Assembly: GCA_018296165.2 (NCBI GenBank)
Contig: JACKQL020000039.1
Span: 186,001 to 250,000 of the forward strand
Length of the DNA: 64,000 bases
Direction of reading: 5' to 3'
DNA from: Termitomyces sp. T153
Taxonomy: Eukaryota; Basidiomycota; Agaricomycetes; Agaricales; Lyophyllaceae
Below the pieces are notes generated by a model, which saw only the letters and a program-made list of their open reading frames with translations, searched no databases and was not told where the DNA came from. The translations under genes were made by a program, and so were the position numbers. Of the stretch, positions 12,145 to 24,400 are shown piece after piece. Numbering within the stretch: position 1 is the first letter of the stretch; each line of letters opens with the position of its first letter.

Positions 12145-15100
12145 AATGCTTTAATCCGCATTTTGAAGCCGATTAAACAGTGCGGCCTGGCCCGGCCTCC
12201 GAATCAGGTCAAGAGTTGACAGAGGCCATGAGACTCCAAACCGATCCAAAGGAACACAAATCTCGAAGTGTCTAAGCAAGTCCGTGTGAGAAGATTAGCC
12301 CCAGGATCATAGTCGAGAGCGTGTGACGAAGATAGTGTAAGTTAGATTCGGACTTGGAAGTGACACTTTATTCCACACGTATGTCTTGATGGTAAAGGTT
12401 TGATCGACGAACCTCTTTCACGCGATTAACGTGCTATATTATACGTATTGACATTATGGATCGCGTGTACATATAAATTCATGTTATTCTGCATTCGCCG
12501 TGCAAGATCGCGGGTCTTTCGAGTAGCGCCACCGAATCTCGCCGAATAACTTCAACATGTTGACTCGAACCGTAGAAGAGTATCCCTCACATAATCACGC
12601 AGATTGCCGTAAGATATACCACATGAACATCCAAACAGATTGGTGGTATTGGACTTAAGAACATGGTTCACATTCTTTTGTTGCTTCTGGGCTTGATACG
12701 CTAGGAATTGCCCGGTAAGTACTTCTCGCACGCCATTTTCCATGTGTTCTGAAACCATCACTTGCGAACATTATCGCGGAGTAAAATATTCTCCGAGAAC
12801 TGGCATAACTTCTCTGAAAAAGAAATCAACTGGATCCGTCGCAGCTTTACTCGGCAAACTTGACCTATCTGCGTGTGGAAAGTACTGGCAGAACGACAAG
12901 TGGAACGTACAATGGATTGAGAGCGCAGACATAGGATCCCATCTTTCAACACGATACCTACAAGCTTGTTATCAATCCGGGTGAACAGTAGACCACACTT
13001 CACTGAGATAATTCATAAGAGCGCCGTTGCGGGCGCTTCTCCTGTGCAGTCATGCCTTAGCACTAAAATGGCATGTATCCCAGGTTCCACAAGCTTGCGG
13101 TCTCATGATGCCGGGTACTCCGATCAACTAGCGGGGCACGCGCAGGTCTCGCACAGAAGGAAGCCTCCATAGACGGTACAGATGGTCCTTGAATAACATT
13201 ACCGGTTCTTACCCACAGAAGTCGATACCAACCAATTCTGGCTATTTCTGATAGAGGAGGGCTAGAGCCAGACCTGGACCCGTTCAGTAAAGCCCATAAA
13301 TTGTTCTGCCAACGGTCACTTGGAATAGTATCTCGATATTCAGCAGGTCTACTCACAAAATCAGCCGCGGCCGTTGCTTGACTCGACACAGTATTCGAAA
13401 TTATTGAGACGAGGTTTCTGATGGAATAAGATGGACCGATACAATTAGTAGTTGTGCAAACTGAAAACTTTCCATGCCCCATCCATCTTTGCTGAGGTGG
13501 ATTGTTGACATCTTCGATCCCCGCAAAGCCGACCGTCGAGATATTTGTCAAGATTTGCAATGCAACAACAGCGCGTTCCAAATATTTGGATGTCCTATCA
13601 ACCTCCATGCGTTATGATTTTGGGATCACAGGATGCAGAATGGTGACCATTGCGTGTTCCTGTCGGAGCATCGAATCCAAAATGTAGTTTCCAGATTATC
13701 GAGATGCTTGTTGTATCCTGATATATCCATCGATTAGCTCGAGATCATAGTTCATTATTGGACTTCTGTGCGTTCTGAAAAGTCGTTAGGAGACAAGACT
13801 TCATGTAGGAACTGAGGATTTTTCCACCAGGAAACAAGGAACTATGCAGCGGTAGCTGTAGATTATTTGCATTGGGTTGATTAAGAAAGTGTCAATGGAA
13901 CACGCACTTTTCATACGGCTTTACTAACATTGACGCTCAGGAGGCCATGGACTGGATTTTATCCTGTACCTCTAGCCCTCCACGAAATCTGGGTCATCTA
14001 TGTGGGCAACGGACTATTTAATATAACAACTAGCACATCCGCCTCACCAGTTCGAGATTTTCAAATGTCACCACAGAAGTACTTCCAAGGCATCATTGCA
14101 AAGACATCCAATAACAGCGTCAACTCGTTGGATACGAGGTCGAACTATTCCGTGCGAGAATACTCTATAGTCGTGAATACCACTCGGGTGGACTGGCAGA
14201 TTTACAGAAGACGAGTGAAACTTGTGGTACATTTCATTCGTGGATTCAGGCTTCGTAACCGTAACAATAACACTCGCATCATGTCGCTCAGGCGTGGTGT
14301 CACTATCAGGATACTGTAGGGCAATGCATAAGTTTTCAAGATGTCAAGGTATGGCAAGACAGGCGCACAAGGAATATTAATGGATAATGATTCGCAGGTG
14401 CGTATGCGAGCTATATAGAAAATGTGCCAGTCATCGAAAATTGTTACCTAGGTGTCATTAGGCCGTATGGATATCAAACAAACAAAGAGCCGGGACGAAC
14501 TATTGATTGTCCTAGCCGCTAGTTTCTTGTAGGTCATGTTCGAGTTCGCTGAAGTTGACGATATGAGAGTACACACTGCAAAGGTTGTCTTTCAAATTTC
14601 GATGTGGGAAATCCATATGTCTTGTCGCGTCTGCTGTCTTCCGATGTGTCACAAGCAGCGCGGCAATTTTGATATCGGAATATCCTATGCGATGGACACG
14701 TGCAGAGTTGACAATTGAAGAATGTGCATGAATCGTCAAGGTGCAGATTCACGTACGATGATCAAGTACAGTCATTATGAAAGTGCAACGAGCAGACTCA
14801 GCAGAGCACAAGCCTTGTGCTGAAGAAAATTTGTTGCAGCTCTCCCGGCTCCGACGTCTCTGCCGTTTTTCCGTGTGTTTTTTTCAGTAGAAGTAGATCA
14901 TGGACGAACAACCAGCTTACGTCCGAGAACCGACGTGTCCGCAGGAAAATGTCAAGAACACAAGTCTGTCACGCGGAGAATTCTCTACTACGATCTCACG
15001 GCCTCTGACCTCACATGTACGTTCTTCATGGGAGAGTTCACATTAAACGAATCATGGCCCCCACATCGCCACGAGTGGGGTACGCGTCAAAATTTTTTCT

Positions 15101-15400
15101 CGGTCAAGTTGAGTTTACTCCAGTGATAAAGCTTAAGACGTACCCCTTGAAGCGGGCGAATTTGAGGAAATACATGATAGTAGCCGTGTTGCCCTCACTA
15201 GGCCCCCTACGTTCCCCGCTGAGAGTGAATCATTATCAGATGAACATCCATAAAGGCAAGTGAAGAGGTATCAAGAAGCTCGTTGCATTGATACGCCAAG
15301 ACAGAAGACAAGATGTGCAGCGAAGTACACATCTCGTCGACATGATGGAGTTTAAGTCGGTGATCGGAGTTATAACTTGGCTCTTACCCATTTCGACGAG
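12145..15400. other. About 3.2 kb without a convincing gene
   Basis: Numerous short frames on both strands, none with a recognisable family. The best is the minus-strand frame at 13063-13608, listed separately. A minus-strand frame at 14512-14739 has no ATG. The stretch may contain decayed coding sequence; the 3' end holds the upstream region of the V-ATPase G gene. Confidence 0.45.
13063..13608 (-). CDS. Unrecognised ORF, possibly an exon of a decayed gene
   Basis: An ATG at 13608 opens 181 codons (MEVDRTSKYLERAVVALQILTN...). The first 80 residues look protein-like (amphipathic, with a repeated hydrophobic pattern), while the C-terminal half is basic and poor in structure, suggesting the true exon ends earlier. 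A donor-like site follows ADF near 13355, but no acceptor gives a satisfying join. I do not recognise a family. Confidence 0.2.
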   Translation of the reverse strand: MEVDRTSKYLERAVVALQILTNISTVGFAGIEDVNNPPQQRWMGHGKFSVCTTTNCIGPSYSIRNLVSIISNTVSSQATAAADFVSRPAEYRDTIPSDRWQNNLWALLNGSRSGSSPPLSEIARIGWYRLLWVRTGNVIQGPSVPSMEASFCARPARAPLVDRSTRHHETASLWNLGYMPF

Positions 15401-15931
15401 ATGGTATGATGTTTGCCGTACTAACGAGGCAACTCTTCTCATACGCCTGCAGGCTGCCCAACAATCTCAGGGAATTCAAACACTTTTGGAGGCGGAGAAG
15501 GAAGCTGCCAAGATCGTCCAGCAAGCTCGCCAATGTTGGTGCCATATCTACCTCCCTTTACTTCATTTTGCAACCAAGTCTGTCACAGATCGCGTGCAAA
15601 GACTCAAGGATGCTCGGTCGGAGGCTTCGAAGGAGATAGAGGCATACAAACAAGCGAAGGAGGCAGAATTCAGGGCTTTCGAATCATCAGTGCGCCCTTC
15701 GATTCCTGCACGTTAATTTACTGATTGTAATGTTCTCTCTATCTTCTTGATTAGCATGCTGGTACAACGTCCGATGCGCAGACAACCGTGGACAAGGAAA
15801 CGGAACTGAAATTGCAGACCATTTCTCAGTCATATGAGCAAGCCAAGGATACGGTAGTTGAGAAGCTTCTTGCTCGTGTCACTCTCGTCAACCCGGAGCT
15901 CCATCGCAACCTGAAGAAGCTTGAAGCATGA
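15401..15931 (+). CDS. VMA10: V-type proton ATPase subunit G
   Basis: Four coding exons: 15401-15403, 15453-15534, 15589-15689 and 15755-15931; introns of 49, 54 and 65 nt. The first coding exon is only the start codon, followed by a gtatga donor and an intron with a ctaac branch site. The product is 120 residues: MAAQQSQGIQTLLEAEKEA, then ARQYRVQRLKDARSEA across the second junction, ending NLKKLEA. This is the conserved helical start of subunit G, which with subunit E forms the peripheral stalks linking V1 to Vo. Length matches the family (about 114-120). Convergent with the Zn2Cys6 gene. Confidence 0.95.
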
Positions 15932-16298
15932 GCTGGGTTTGTCCGGATATGTTCACACCCGCTGTCTTTTTTCACGTCGAGCCTCTGTTGCGTCCGCATC
16001 TCGTCTTCTGTCGTATGACCGAATAATGACAGCTCTATATGTATTATCTAACGAACCAGGCACTAAAGTTGTATTTAAGGACGGGTTTGCAATTGTCTGC
16101 CACGATATCGATATCTTCTACAATAATTGACAACAAGTGCAGAACAGCAATGCGCAAGTGAAAAACTTGGTCGAGTATGTAAATACAATGACAACAGAGT
16201 AGCAAGGCTCAAGACACGTTGAAAAATAAAACAAAAAATGACGTACACTGGACCGTAATCCCGAAGTAAACCAAATATAACCCCTTATCGAAATGGTT

Positions 16299-19249
16299 CT
16301 ACCGCGACTCGTTTGCGAGCCATGGCAGACCAACAGGCATCGACACCGAATGTTGTACCGCTAGAAGCCCCACCGACTTCAACGAAGGAAGTGACTGTTG
16401 ACCTTCTCCAAACACGTTACCTCCTGCACTTCTTGGCTGCTCTTGCCCTCCATCGACATTGACGTTCTCCCCTGTTCGTCCCTCACTCACAAAATCCACT
16501 GCGGTGAGATCAGCATCGACATCACGACCTAACTGTCGTGGTGGTGCGTTGTGGCCATGGGGGTGCGAGATGTTCCCCTCCAATTCTCTCTCCCGCTTCA
16601 CCCCATTCCCGCTCTGATTTCGCCCCATGCTACCTCCTGCATGGTTACGGCCGCCGATACTTCGATCAAGATGAGATTGTGATGATACGCCGCGACTGTA
16701 GCCGCTAGTACTTGATTTGTGAACGTTATGCATATCAAGTGGTCTACCAACAGCCAGAGACGTCGGAGATGAGGAACCTGACCTGCGATTGAATGAGTCA
16801 TGATGGTGCGAAGAGGATCGTGGCCCCGATATTGGTGGGTTCCGAACATCTGTCAGGCGTCGATGTTGAGATGGCGGTTGTTGTGGCGGCTGTTCTTGTG
16901 GGGGATGTTGTTTTGACGGGGGCAGGCGACTGGCTCCATAACTGTGCGCGGGTGAAGAGGAATAGACTTGGTGCCGTTCCAGCACGAGGTCACGTATCCG
17001 AGTACCCCACTCCTCTTCGTAAGTCGCGCACCAATTGCGTATCTGAGGGTCATCCCGCCGACAGTATTTGATCGATGACTGTAGCGATCTTAGTAATGGA
17101 AGCAAAACAAAAAGAGCTGAAAACGCAGAAGAATCTCACCCATAGTGCTGTGAGCACTAGATTAACGTTACCATTAGCTCAGAATAACTGAAGTTAAACC
17201 ACCACCACGCACTAAGAATGCTGTTCTTCGCTCGATCGCCCAGCATCTCCATAATGAGGTCCAACGTCTTCAAGGCCCATTCGGGTTCACTCTTTGATTC
17301 CTTGCGAAGTTGCTGCCGAGCCTATATCGGAACATTCAGTGAGCAAAAAGAGAAAGGTAAAATTTAGAAAAAGCCTGTAAATGGACATTCACATAATTCA
17401 GAGCAAGTGCCGACGACGCGTGGAAGATATGCATACAACACCAGCACCAAGCACCACCGTTGGAGCTAGTCTCAAACATGGATTGCTGAACTTGTAAACT
17501 CTGTTCTGAGAACCGGAGATGATCCGGAAGAGTGTTAGCCCATGACTGTTGGGGAGCGCCACGATCAAAGGAAAGACAAAAAGAGAAGATGTAGTACGTA
17601 CGTCCATCATATGTTGTGCTTCTAGCAGGGTCCCAGACGTGTTGGGATTTGAATCAGAATCTGCAGGAGCTTGTAAGAGCTCAGACAACGTTACAACGCG
17701 TTCATTTTACTGACCGGTTAACTCGTCCATTGCAAATTCTACTTTGGCGTAAATGGTGACCACGCGGATGAGATGCCCGAACTCGGAAGAGTACTGCATC
17801 CTTACCGCCGGGAGATACAAATATTCTATTTTTGACAATTGTCAGGGCGAGATATTCTTGGAACCTGTGCATGCCGCTTCACGTACCTGGGAGTGTGGAA
17901 TGCACACCAAGCTCAAAGGTGGTCTCGTCGACAGGCAGACGGAGACGTCTTCCGTGTTCTGAAAGTCCCTGCATGGGTTTCTTGAAATAAATGCAGGCCA
18001 GGTTGTCCAAAAAATGAATGATCCAAAACATGCGGCGCACGGCTTCTCGTTCGATCGAAGCCTGGATAAATTCGGGAGAAGGAACAGGCGTGAGAGTGGG
18101 ATAATCGTGTTGATACACGTTGAGCGATTCGATAAGCTGTATCGCCAAATCTGCCAGGCAGCGTCTCATCAGCAAAAAGGCGCAACAAGAGACAAAGAGA
18201 GCGCACCATGGTACCGCGAATCCCAATGTCTATTACCATCCATAGTCTTGATGTCGTGAAACTGCAAAAGACAAAGGGCCTGAGCAGTTGCAAGAGTGCG
18301 TTCGCAAATAAGCCGCCCTGCACCATCAAACATAAGCGATCGTGCTTCTTGGGCAAACCGTTGTCCTGCGAAGCGGGAAGGAGTTGTGCGGAGGTGGGGC
18401 TGTTTTGATAGAGGCGCTGCCAGAGCGCACATGGCATGTAAAAGGTACAAAGGAACACGATTATGGGCGAGATGGGCAGTGAAGGTTGGCTTGTGTATGA
18501 TCAACCGTGCTGGGTGGCAGTGTGTGAAAAAAACTGGAGCACGAAAAACATCATCAAGAACGTCGGCTACAACACAAGATACTCACGATTCGTGAGCTCA
18601 CGGGTAAGAGCATGGTCTAGTTCCATAGGCGAAGGCCTTTCAATGGGTGCTGCGAGGGATGATTCCACGATGGGTATTGGGATTGAGGGTGCACAAATGT
18701 CGTCCGTTAGAACGGCAGTTCCACGCTCATTTCTAAAGCGCTTGCGCGGCATATTGGTTTGCGCGTTGATTTGACCATTGTCATGAGCAAAAAGTAGTGG
18801 ATTTGAAGATGTAGACGCCTGGGAAGAATCGTCGAGTCCTGGTTTGAAGGGCCGCGGTGCTGGTACAGGCCGCCCAGATGCATCTGTATATGTGCATGGC
18901 TTGACTGCATAATAGCTAGAGAAAGCACAATGAGACCGACAGCAAGACTTGACAAGAAACGAACCAATTGCTACAAGGAGCTAAAAATCATTGTGAGATG
19001 AGTGAATGGCGAACAATAGCAAGTTTTCTGCAAACCTGTCCCATCGCAACGTCGCTTACTTTTGTGGCAGGCGTCACAAGCCTGGAAGGAAGGTCAGAAG
19101 AGGATCAGAAGAGAGCCACCCATAAAAACCTTTGCCAGGCGTTTTCGCTTTGGGGCTTTCATTGCGTTTTGTGGTTGATCTTCGCGGTCATCATGATCAA
19201 ATGTAGTGGGGAGAAAGTTGGAGGAGGGATTGGGACGATATGGATCCAT
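16299..19249 (-). CDS. Zn2Cys6 fungal-specific transcription factor
   Basis: Multi-exon gene, ATG at 19249 (MDPYRPNPSSNF). After a basic stretch (KAPKRKRLAK) the zinc cluster is assembled from three exons: ACDACHKSKRRCDGT, APCSNC and YYAVKPCTYTD, giving C-x2-C-x6-C-x5-C-x2-C-x6-C. The middle region (exons around 17900-18500) matches the fungal-specific transcription factor domain: LIIHKPTF, LYLLHAMCALAAPLS, FAQEARSL, then REAVRRMFWIIHFLD. The C-terminal exon, from about 17090, is a long low-complexity tail rich in Ser, Pro, Gln, His and Gly with a basic patch (VKRERELEGN). Total roughly 850 residues. The target pathway cannot be inferred from the sequence. A CG-rich spacer separates it from the P2 gene. 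Confidence 0.88.
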
Positions 19250-19510
19250 GTGTAAGGCCGTTATGGATAAAACGCTAAAGACATGCACGGCGATTATAGA
19301 GGTACAAAGAGATGCCGCCGGCGACCTGCCGGCCCATGCCGCCGCACGTCCGCCGGCCCCCTGTATTGCTAAAGATATATTCCCCCATCAAAATGTTCCC
19401 TCGTAAGATGCATTCGAGAAATCCAGCCGCTCTCTTCTCCGATTCATTTACTCCGCAACAGATTACGACCAATCAGATACATTCACTAATACAGCAATGT
19501 ACGTAGAACT

Positions 19511-19949
19511 TTAATCGAAAAGACCGAAACCCATATCATCATCCGACTCCTCCTGTTAACATAATCAGCCAAAAGCTTGAAAAATAAAACTAGCACAAAC
19601 CTTTTCCTCGACCTTCTCCTCTTTCTTCTCCTCTGCAGCAGCAGCAGCAGGGGCAGCTCCAGCAGACGTAGCAGCAGGAGCAGCTCCAGCTCCACCTGAA
19701 GGGACAGAAGCAAGCTTAGAGGATCCGGCAGCGATCAGCTGAAAATACCATTGAAACACATAACGTTAGCAATTTACTTTAGAAACACACCTCATCGATA
19801 GACTTGTCCTTGAGTTCCGCGATGAGTGTGTTAACACGGCCCATGTCAGCCTCAATACCGACAGTGCCAAGAAGCCTCTGGACGTCGGCAGCGGAGGGAG
19901 AGGCGTTTCCGCCGATTTGGAGGAGGATGTAAGCAGCGATGTTTTGCAT
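19511..19949 (-). CDS. RPP2: 60S acidic ribosomal protein P2
   Basis: Three exons, 19949-19791, 19738-19601 and 19552-19511; introns of 52 and 48 nt. The product is 112 residues: MQNIAAYILLQIGGNASPSAAD at the N-terminal dimerisation helices, an Ala/Gly/Pro hinge, a charged EEKKEEKVEEKEE run, and the invariant acidic tail ESDDDMGFGLFD, which recruits translation factors to the ribosomal stalk. The sequence just upstream of the ATG ends in a pyrimidine tract plus ctgcag, so a 5'-untranslated intron is possible. Divergent from RPS15, with 436 bp between the start codons. Confidence 0.96.
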
Positions 19950-20385
19950 CTGCAGGGCCAGAAAAAAAAAGTGAGTCATTTAAGATCAATAGGCAGACAT
20001 AAAGACAGACTTTGAATGTTACGTTTTAGGGTACGGCAGCCACAAATCACTAGAATAAATCACACAAGTCAGGACTAGCTCCGCAGCACAAATATACTTC
20101 CAATCCACGGCCTGATTGTTCAGTTGGACCGGACAAAACGAACGGAGACGAGAAGAAGACGCGGCTACTCACATTTAATCCACACAGGGAGGACTCGTGG
20201 ATTCTATCCGAAAGATGAGTTTTTGAATACAACATTATCAAAACTTGTCATCTCAGCGCCGGGAAGTACTATACAGTACCACGTGCTTGAAATTCTCATC
20301 CCTCAGCCACAACCTGCCGATTTCATACTCCGCCCAAACTTCGTAATTCCAGCAAGACCATCCCCAATACCCTCGACGACCGACT
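19950..20385. promoter_or_regulatory. Shared promoter region of divergent ribosomal protein genes
   Basis: 436 bp separate the start codon of RPP2 (-) from that of RPS15 (+) and must hold both 5' leaders and both core promoters. No other coding frame is supported. No specific binding motif is assigned. Confidence 0.5.
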
Positions 20386-21240
20386 ATGGTATGTCCATTT
20401 GCTGTTGTGATAGATGAGAGGAGGAGGAAGTGTTGATTGACCATTGTTGAACAGGCTGATTCTTCCATCACCGACCCCACGGTCGCTGCCGAGCTCAAAA
20501 AAAAGCGTACCTTCCGTACATTCTCGTATCGTGGTGTCGAACTCGACAAGCTTTTGGATATGAGCAACGAGGAGGTGTGCCTACTTTTTGTCCTTTCAGC
20601 TTGAAAATAATGAAATTTTTGCGCTAGTTTGTTGAAGTACGCCTACTTTCAAAGTTCCATATATAGCATGCTAAGCCGCGTTGTAGCTGGTTCACGCCCG
20701 TGCCCGTCGTCGTTTCCAGCGCGGCCTCAAGCGCCGTCCTATGGGACTCATCAAGAAGCTCCGCAAGGCCAAGAAAGAAGCCCCACCGAATGAGAAACCT
20801 GCCGTCGTAAAGACTCACCTGCGCGACATGATTGTCGTGCCTGAGATGATTGGATCGGTCGTTGGCATCTACAACGGAAAGGTTTGATGCGTGGTAGATG
20901 TGCTGTATCAGAGGAGTTGAATTGATTTGGGTTGCAGGTGTTCAACTCCGTCGAGATCAAGCCTGAGATGACTGGCCACTACCTTGGCGAGTTCTCTTGC
21001 TCATACCGCCCCGTCAAACACGGCCGCCCCGGTGTACGTGTGTTTCCATATTGTATAGAGAACCGCTTGATCTCACTGTATCCTTCAGATTGGTGCAACG
21101 CACTGTGTGTATCTTTCGCCTATGTTCATGCACTCCACTCACTTGCCACAATTTTCGATCTCCAGCGTCTCGTTTGTAAGTGATTTCTGTGTCACTGAAT
21201 TCCTTCGCTGACTTTTCGCTCCAGCATTCCTCTCAAATAG
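20386..21240 (+). CDS. RPS15: 40S ribosomal protein S15 (uS19)
   Basis: Seven coding exons: 20386-20388, 20455-20574, 20687-20881, 20938-21033, 21089-21104, 21166-21175 and 21225-21240. The first is only the ATG; the last three are 16, 10 and 16 nt. The spliced product is 151 residues: [73 protein letters not shown], then GIGATHSSRFIPLK. The last block is built entirely from the tiny exons and matches the universally conserved uS19 C-terminus at the decoding region. Every junction is GT-AG. Length agrees with eukaryotic S15. Confidence 0.96.
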
Positions 21241-21427
21241 AAGATCATTGACTTTATGTAGTTTATGTCTTTGGTTTTTACTTTGCATCCATAATACATG
21301 CTCCATGGCCATGCAAAATACGCGTGAATGATAGAATGAGACTTAAGGTGTACACGTGACGTTGAATGTCACAACCCTAAGAGAGGCTAGGCCTAAGGCA
21401 GGTTAGGGAGCGACCACGGTGGTAGAG

Positions 21428-24400
21428 ATGGCGAGCAATCCCGTTGACCCACTGCAGGCTCTGCAGGCAGCCTTCAGTGTAACACCTAATTCCAAAGAAC
21501 AGGCGGACATCCTCTCCGCTCTACGTGAACAGTTTGAAGTCGCACCTGCACCCATCCCACTTCTTCTTGGTACACTACTGTCCCTCGTTGTGAACGCCGG
21601 CGAATCCGTTCTCAAGAAATGGGTCATTGACCTTCTTCACTTTGCAATATGTCGCTCAACCCTCTCAATTGACCAGCGCACACAGAGTTAGTCTTGTTCA
21701 CTCTGGAGAGTCTTTTAAGTTTTTTAATCGATTGGTTTCTCGTTAGTGGCATCCCAGGCGCTTGATACGCTCGTGCAGCTTATGGACGATCCAAATCCTG
21801 CTACTGTCAAGGTCGTGGTGCAGACATTTACTACGGTGTATCCCTTACTCTTCCGGCTTTCGTGAGTCTTCGTTCGGCACGAGACGCGCACTATGACGGC
21901 TGAATAGTTGATGTAGTTGTACAAGTCGCAATGGGCAGACAGCATGGAATATCCTCACTACCGCTAAGAACCGTATAATCGAGTTTGTCTGGGCGCCCAC
22001 CTCAAATGCTGGCGTCAAATTCGCTGCCATCAAATTTGTCCAAAAAGTCATCCTTGTACAGACGCGTGGTGTGTCGGATCCTCGGGTGCGTGTGGATTTC
22101 TGATACACACTGTATAATATGACTTGAACTGTCCGTTTGCCCACAGTTGCAGAATAAGAATGACCCAAACCTCGCGTCTTGTCCCGCAGACCATCCGTTT
22201 ATCAATGTTGCCCAGTGCGAGAACGAAGGAAAGAAGCTTCTGGAGGCGGTCTTTAATACTTTTTATACAAGCCAGTGAGTGGTAGATACTGTTTTGATCC
22301 CAATCTTGTTTCAACTCGCGAATTTTAGAAATGCCGATCTACTGTCAGCTTTGCTCAACAGCTGGGCTTCATTGACAAGGCTGCGCCCATCTGTGACCCC
22401 TCTTGTCGTGACTGCTTTGAAGCAATGGACACCTGCGGCACTTGCTAACCTTCCAGCTTCGAGTGTGAAGAGTGTGGAGAAGTCTCTTCGCATTCTCATG
22501 ATCCATATATCTCGGTACTTTCCCCTCTTCAAACCTTGGGGATCTAAACATATATTCCATTCAGAATACCTTCCAACGCTGCATATGTTGGGCAGATTAA
22601 CGAAGCTCTTAACCAACAGGCCGTTCGCATGGACCAAGCCTTAGGCGAAGAAAAGAGACGGAAAGCTGCTGGCCTCGACTCGCGAAAACGACCACCATCC
22701 GTTTCGATAGAACCCACAGATGCCAAACGCCCAAAATTCGAGCCAGAGGCAAGCTCCAGCACACCATCACCCTCCATATCCGCAAATCTCGGATTCCTTG
22801 CCTCCTTCGATTTCACCTCCCTCCCCGCCAACCTCATTACCGAACTTATCATCGCCAACCTTGAGGCATTTTCTGAACCCAGTTTCCTTAGTCTGGTCCA
22901 CTCTTATCGCGAGAAACATACGGGAACAACGCCTGCCCCTACTCCTACCCCATCGATACCTACTGGCCCTCGGGCTGCCCAGCTCCGCGCTGAATCTCGG
23001 CGGTCTCTCACACCACAGGATTCGCACAGCCGTCCCATACCTGCTGGGCCAGCTGTTTCGACACCTCCACCCCCACCCGTCGGGGTGAAAGATGAGCCCG
23101 TGGACCCGCTGCAGATGGACATTGATCAAGACGAACTAGAGTATGAGCCTGATCGGCTGAATGAAGAGGCCAGTGCTATTTACTGTGCTACAGTAGATCC
23201 TTCATCTGAGATTTCACCCCAAATATCGAACAGTTATCAGGTGGTGTCGTTGCTGAGCCGTCTGCAGCTGACATTCATGCTACCGCTGCAAATCTCCAGT
23301 TGATTAATTTTAAGATACCACCGCCGCGAGAGCTGACGGAAGATGAGAGGATACAACAGCTCGGTAGTGCTGTCAAGCGAATATGGATCGGTGCTGGGGA
23401 TCTGAACGTTGCTGGGGAGGCCCTTCCGGCGGAGTCGACACAGGCTGGCGGTCATTCGCCGACAGAGATCTGGATGCTGCTCATTGTGCGGATGATAACT
23501 CGTGTTGCTGAGCCTCCCCCTATGGACGACGAAGCTATTGATGCCGGACCGGGACACGACTTCTATACACGTCAGGATCAACTACGGCAGACGCTGTGTG
23601 ACTATATAATGTCTGACTTTCCTTCGAGGTACCTCAAACTTGAAACTTTACGAGATCAATAGAATACGCGCTTATTCTTATCTTTGTTCAGGGTCCGTCT
23701 AGCCACGGCTTGGATGAATGAGGAATGGTACAATGACCAGTTACGACTCGCGGAAGATTCTAATTGGGTAGGCACTTCACTAGCATGAATGTGACTTACT
23801 GATTTTCATGGTCAGCGACCAAACTACGATACATGGCTAAACCAAATTGTAGCAACATATCAGACCTTACTGGACGCCAAAGACCGGACATTTTCCCGAT
23901 TCCTGCTTGATCTTCCTAACGTGCCAGAAGATGTTCTTGGATTGCTGCGGGATCTATGTATAGACTCCTCAAGGTATAATTTTACCAATTTTTCTTGCGT
24001 TCTCACTGATAAAAATTGGATGTGTAGTATTGACAGAATGCAGGTAGGGTTCGCGACCCTCCGCGGACTCGTGGTCAACCGTCCTTCAATGAGAACAGAA
24101 GCTTTGACAGTTTTACTGGAGCTTACGACACATTCTGGTGGGTAGTGCCGTGGGTATGATAAATTCATAAGATCAAGCTCAAACCTTTTATTTACAGAAA
24201 AGAAGACGAGAGGAGCCGCGATCAACACCGTGAAGCTTTGGGTTCCGAATACACAACCCATGGACGGCATGGTCCGAGAATTTGCACTTCAGATGTTGCG
24301 TAAACTCCAAATACAACGTACACGGGCGACCGAACAAAATGTGTCAATGCTGGTGGACGGAGAGAAAGCGGATGGGATACAGGCCTATTCAGGGGACTCT

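Noticed and set aside
13930..14319. 129-codon plus-strand frame
   Set aside because: No recognised motif, biased toward Arg/Asn at the C-terminus, no supporting splice or promoter context.
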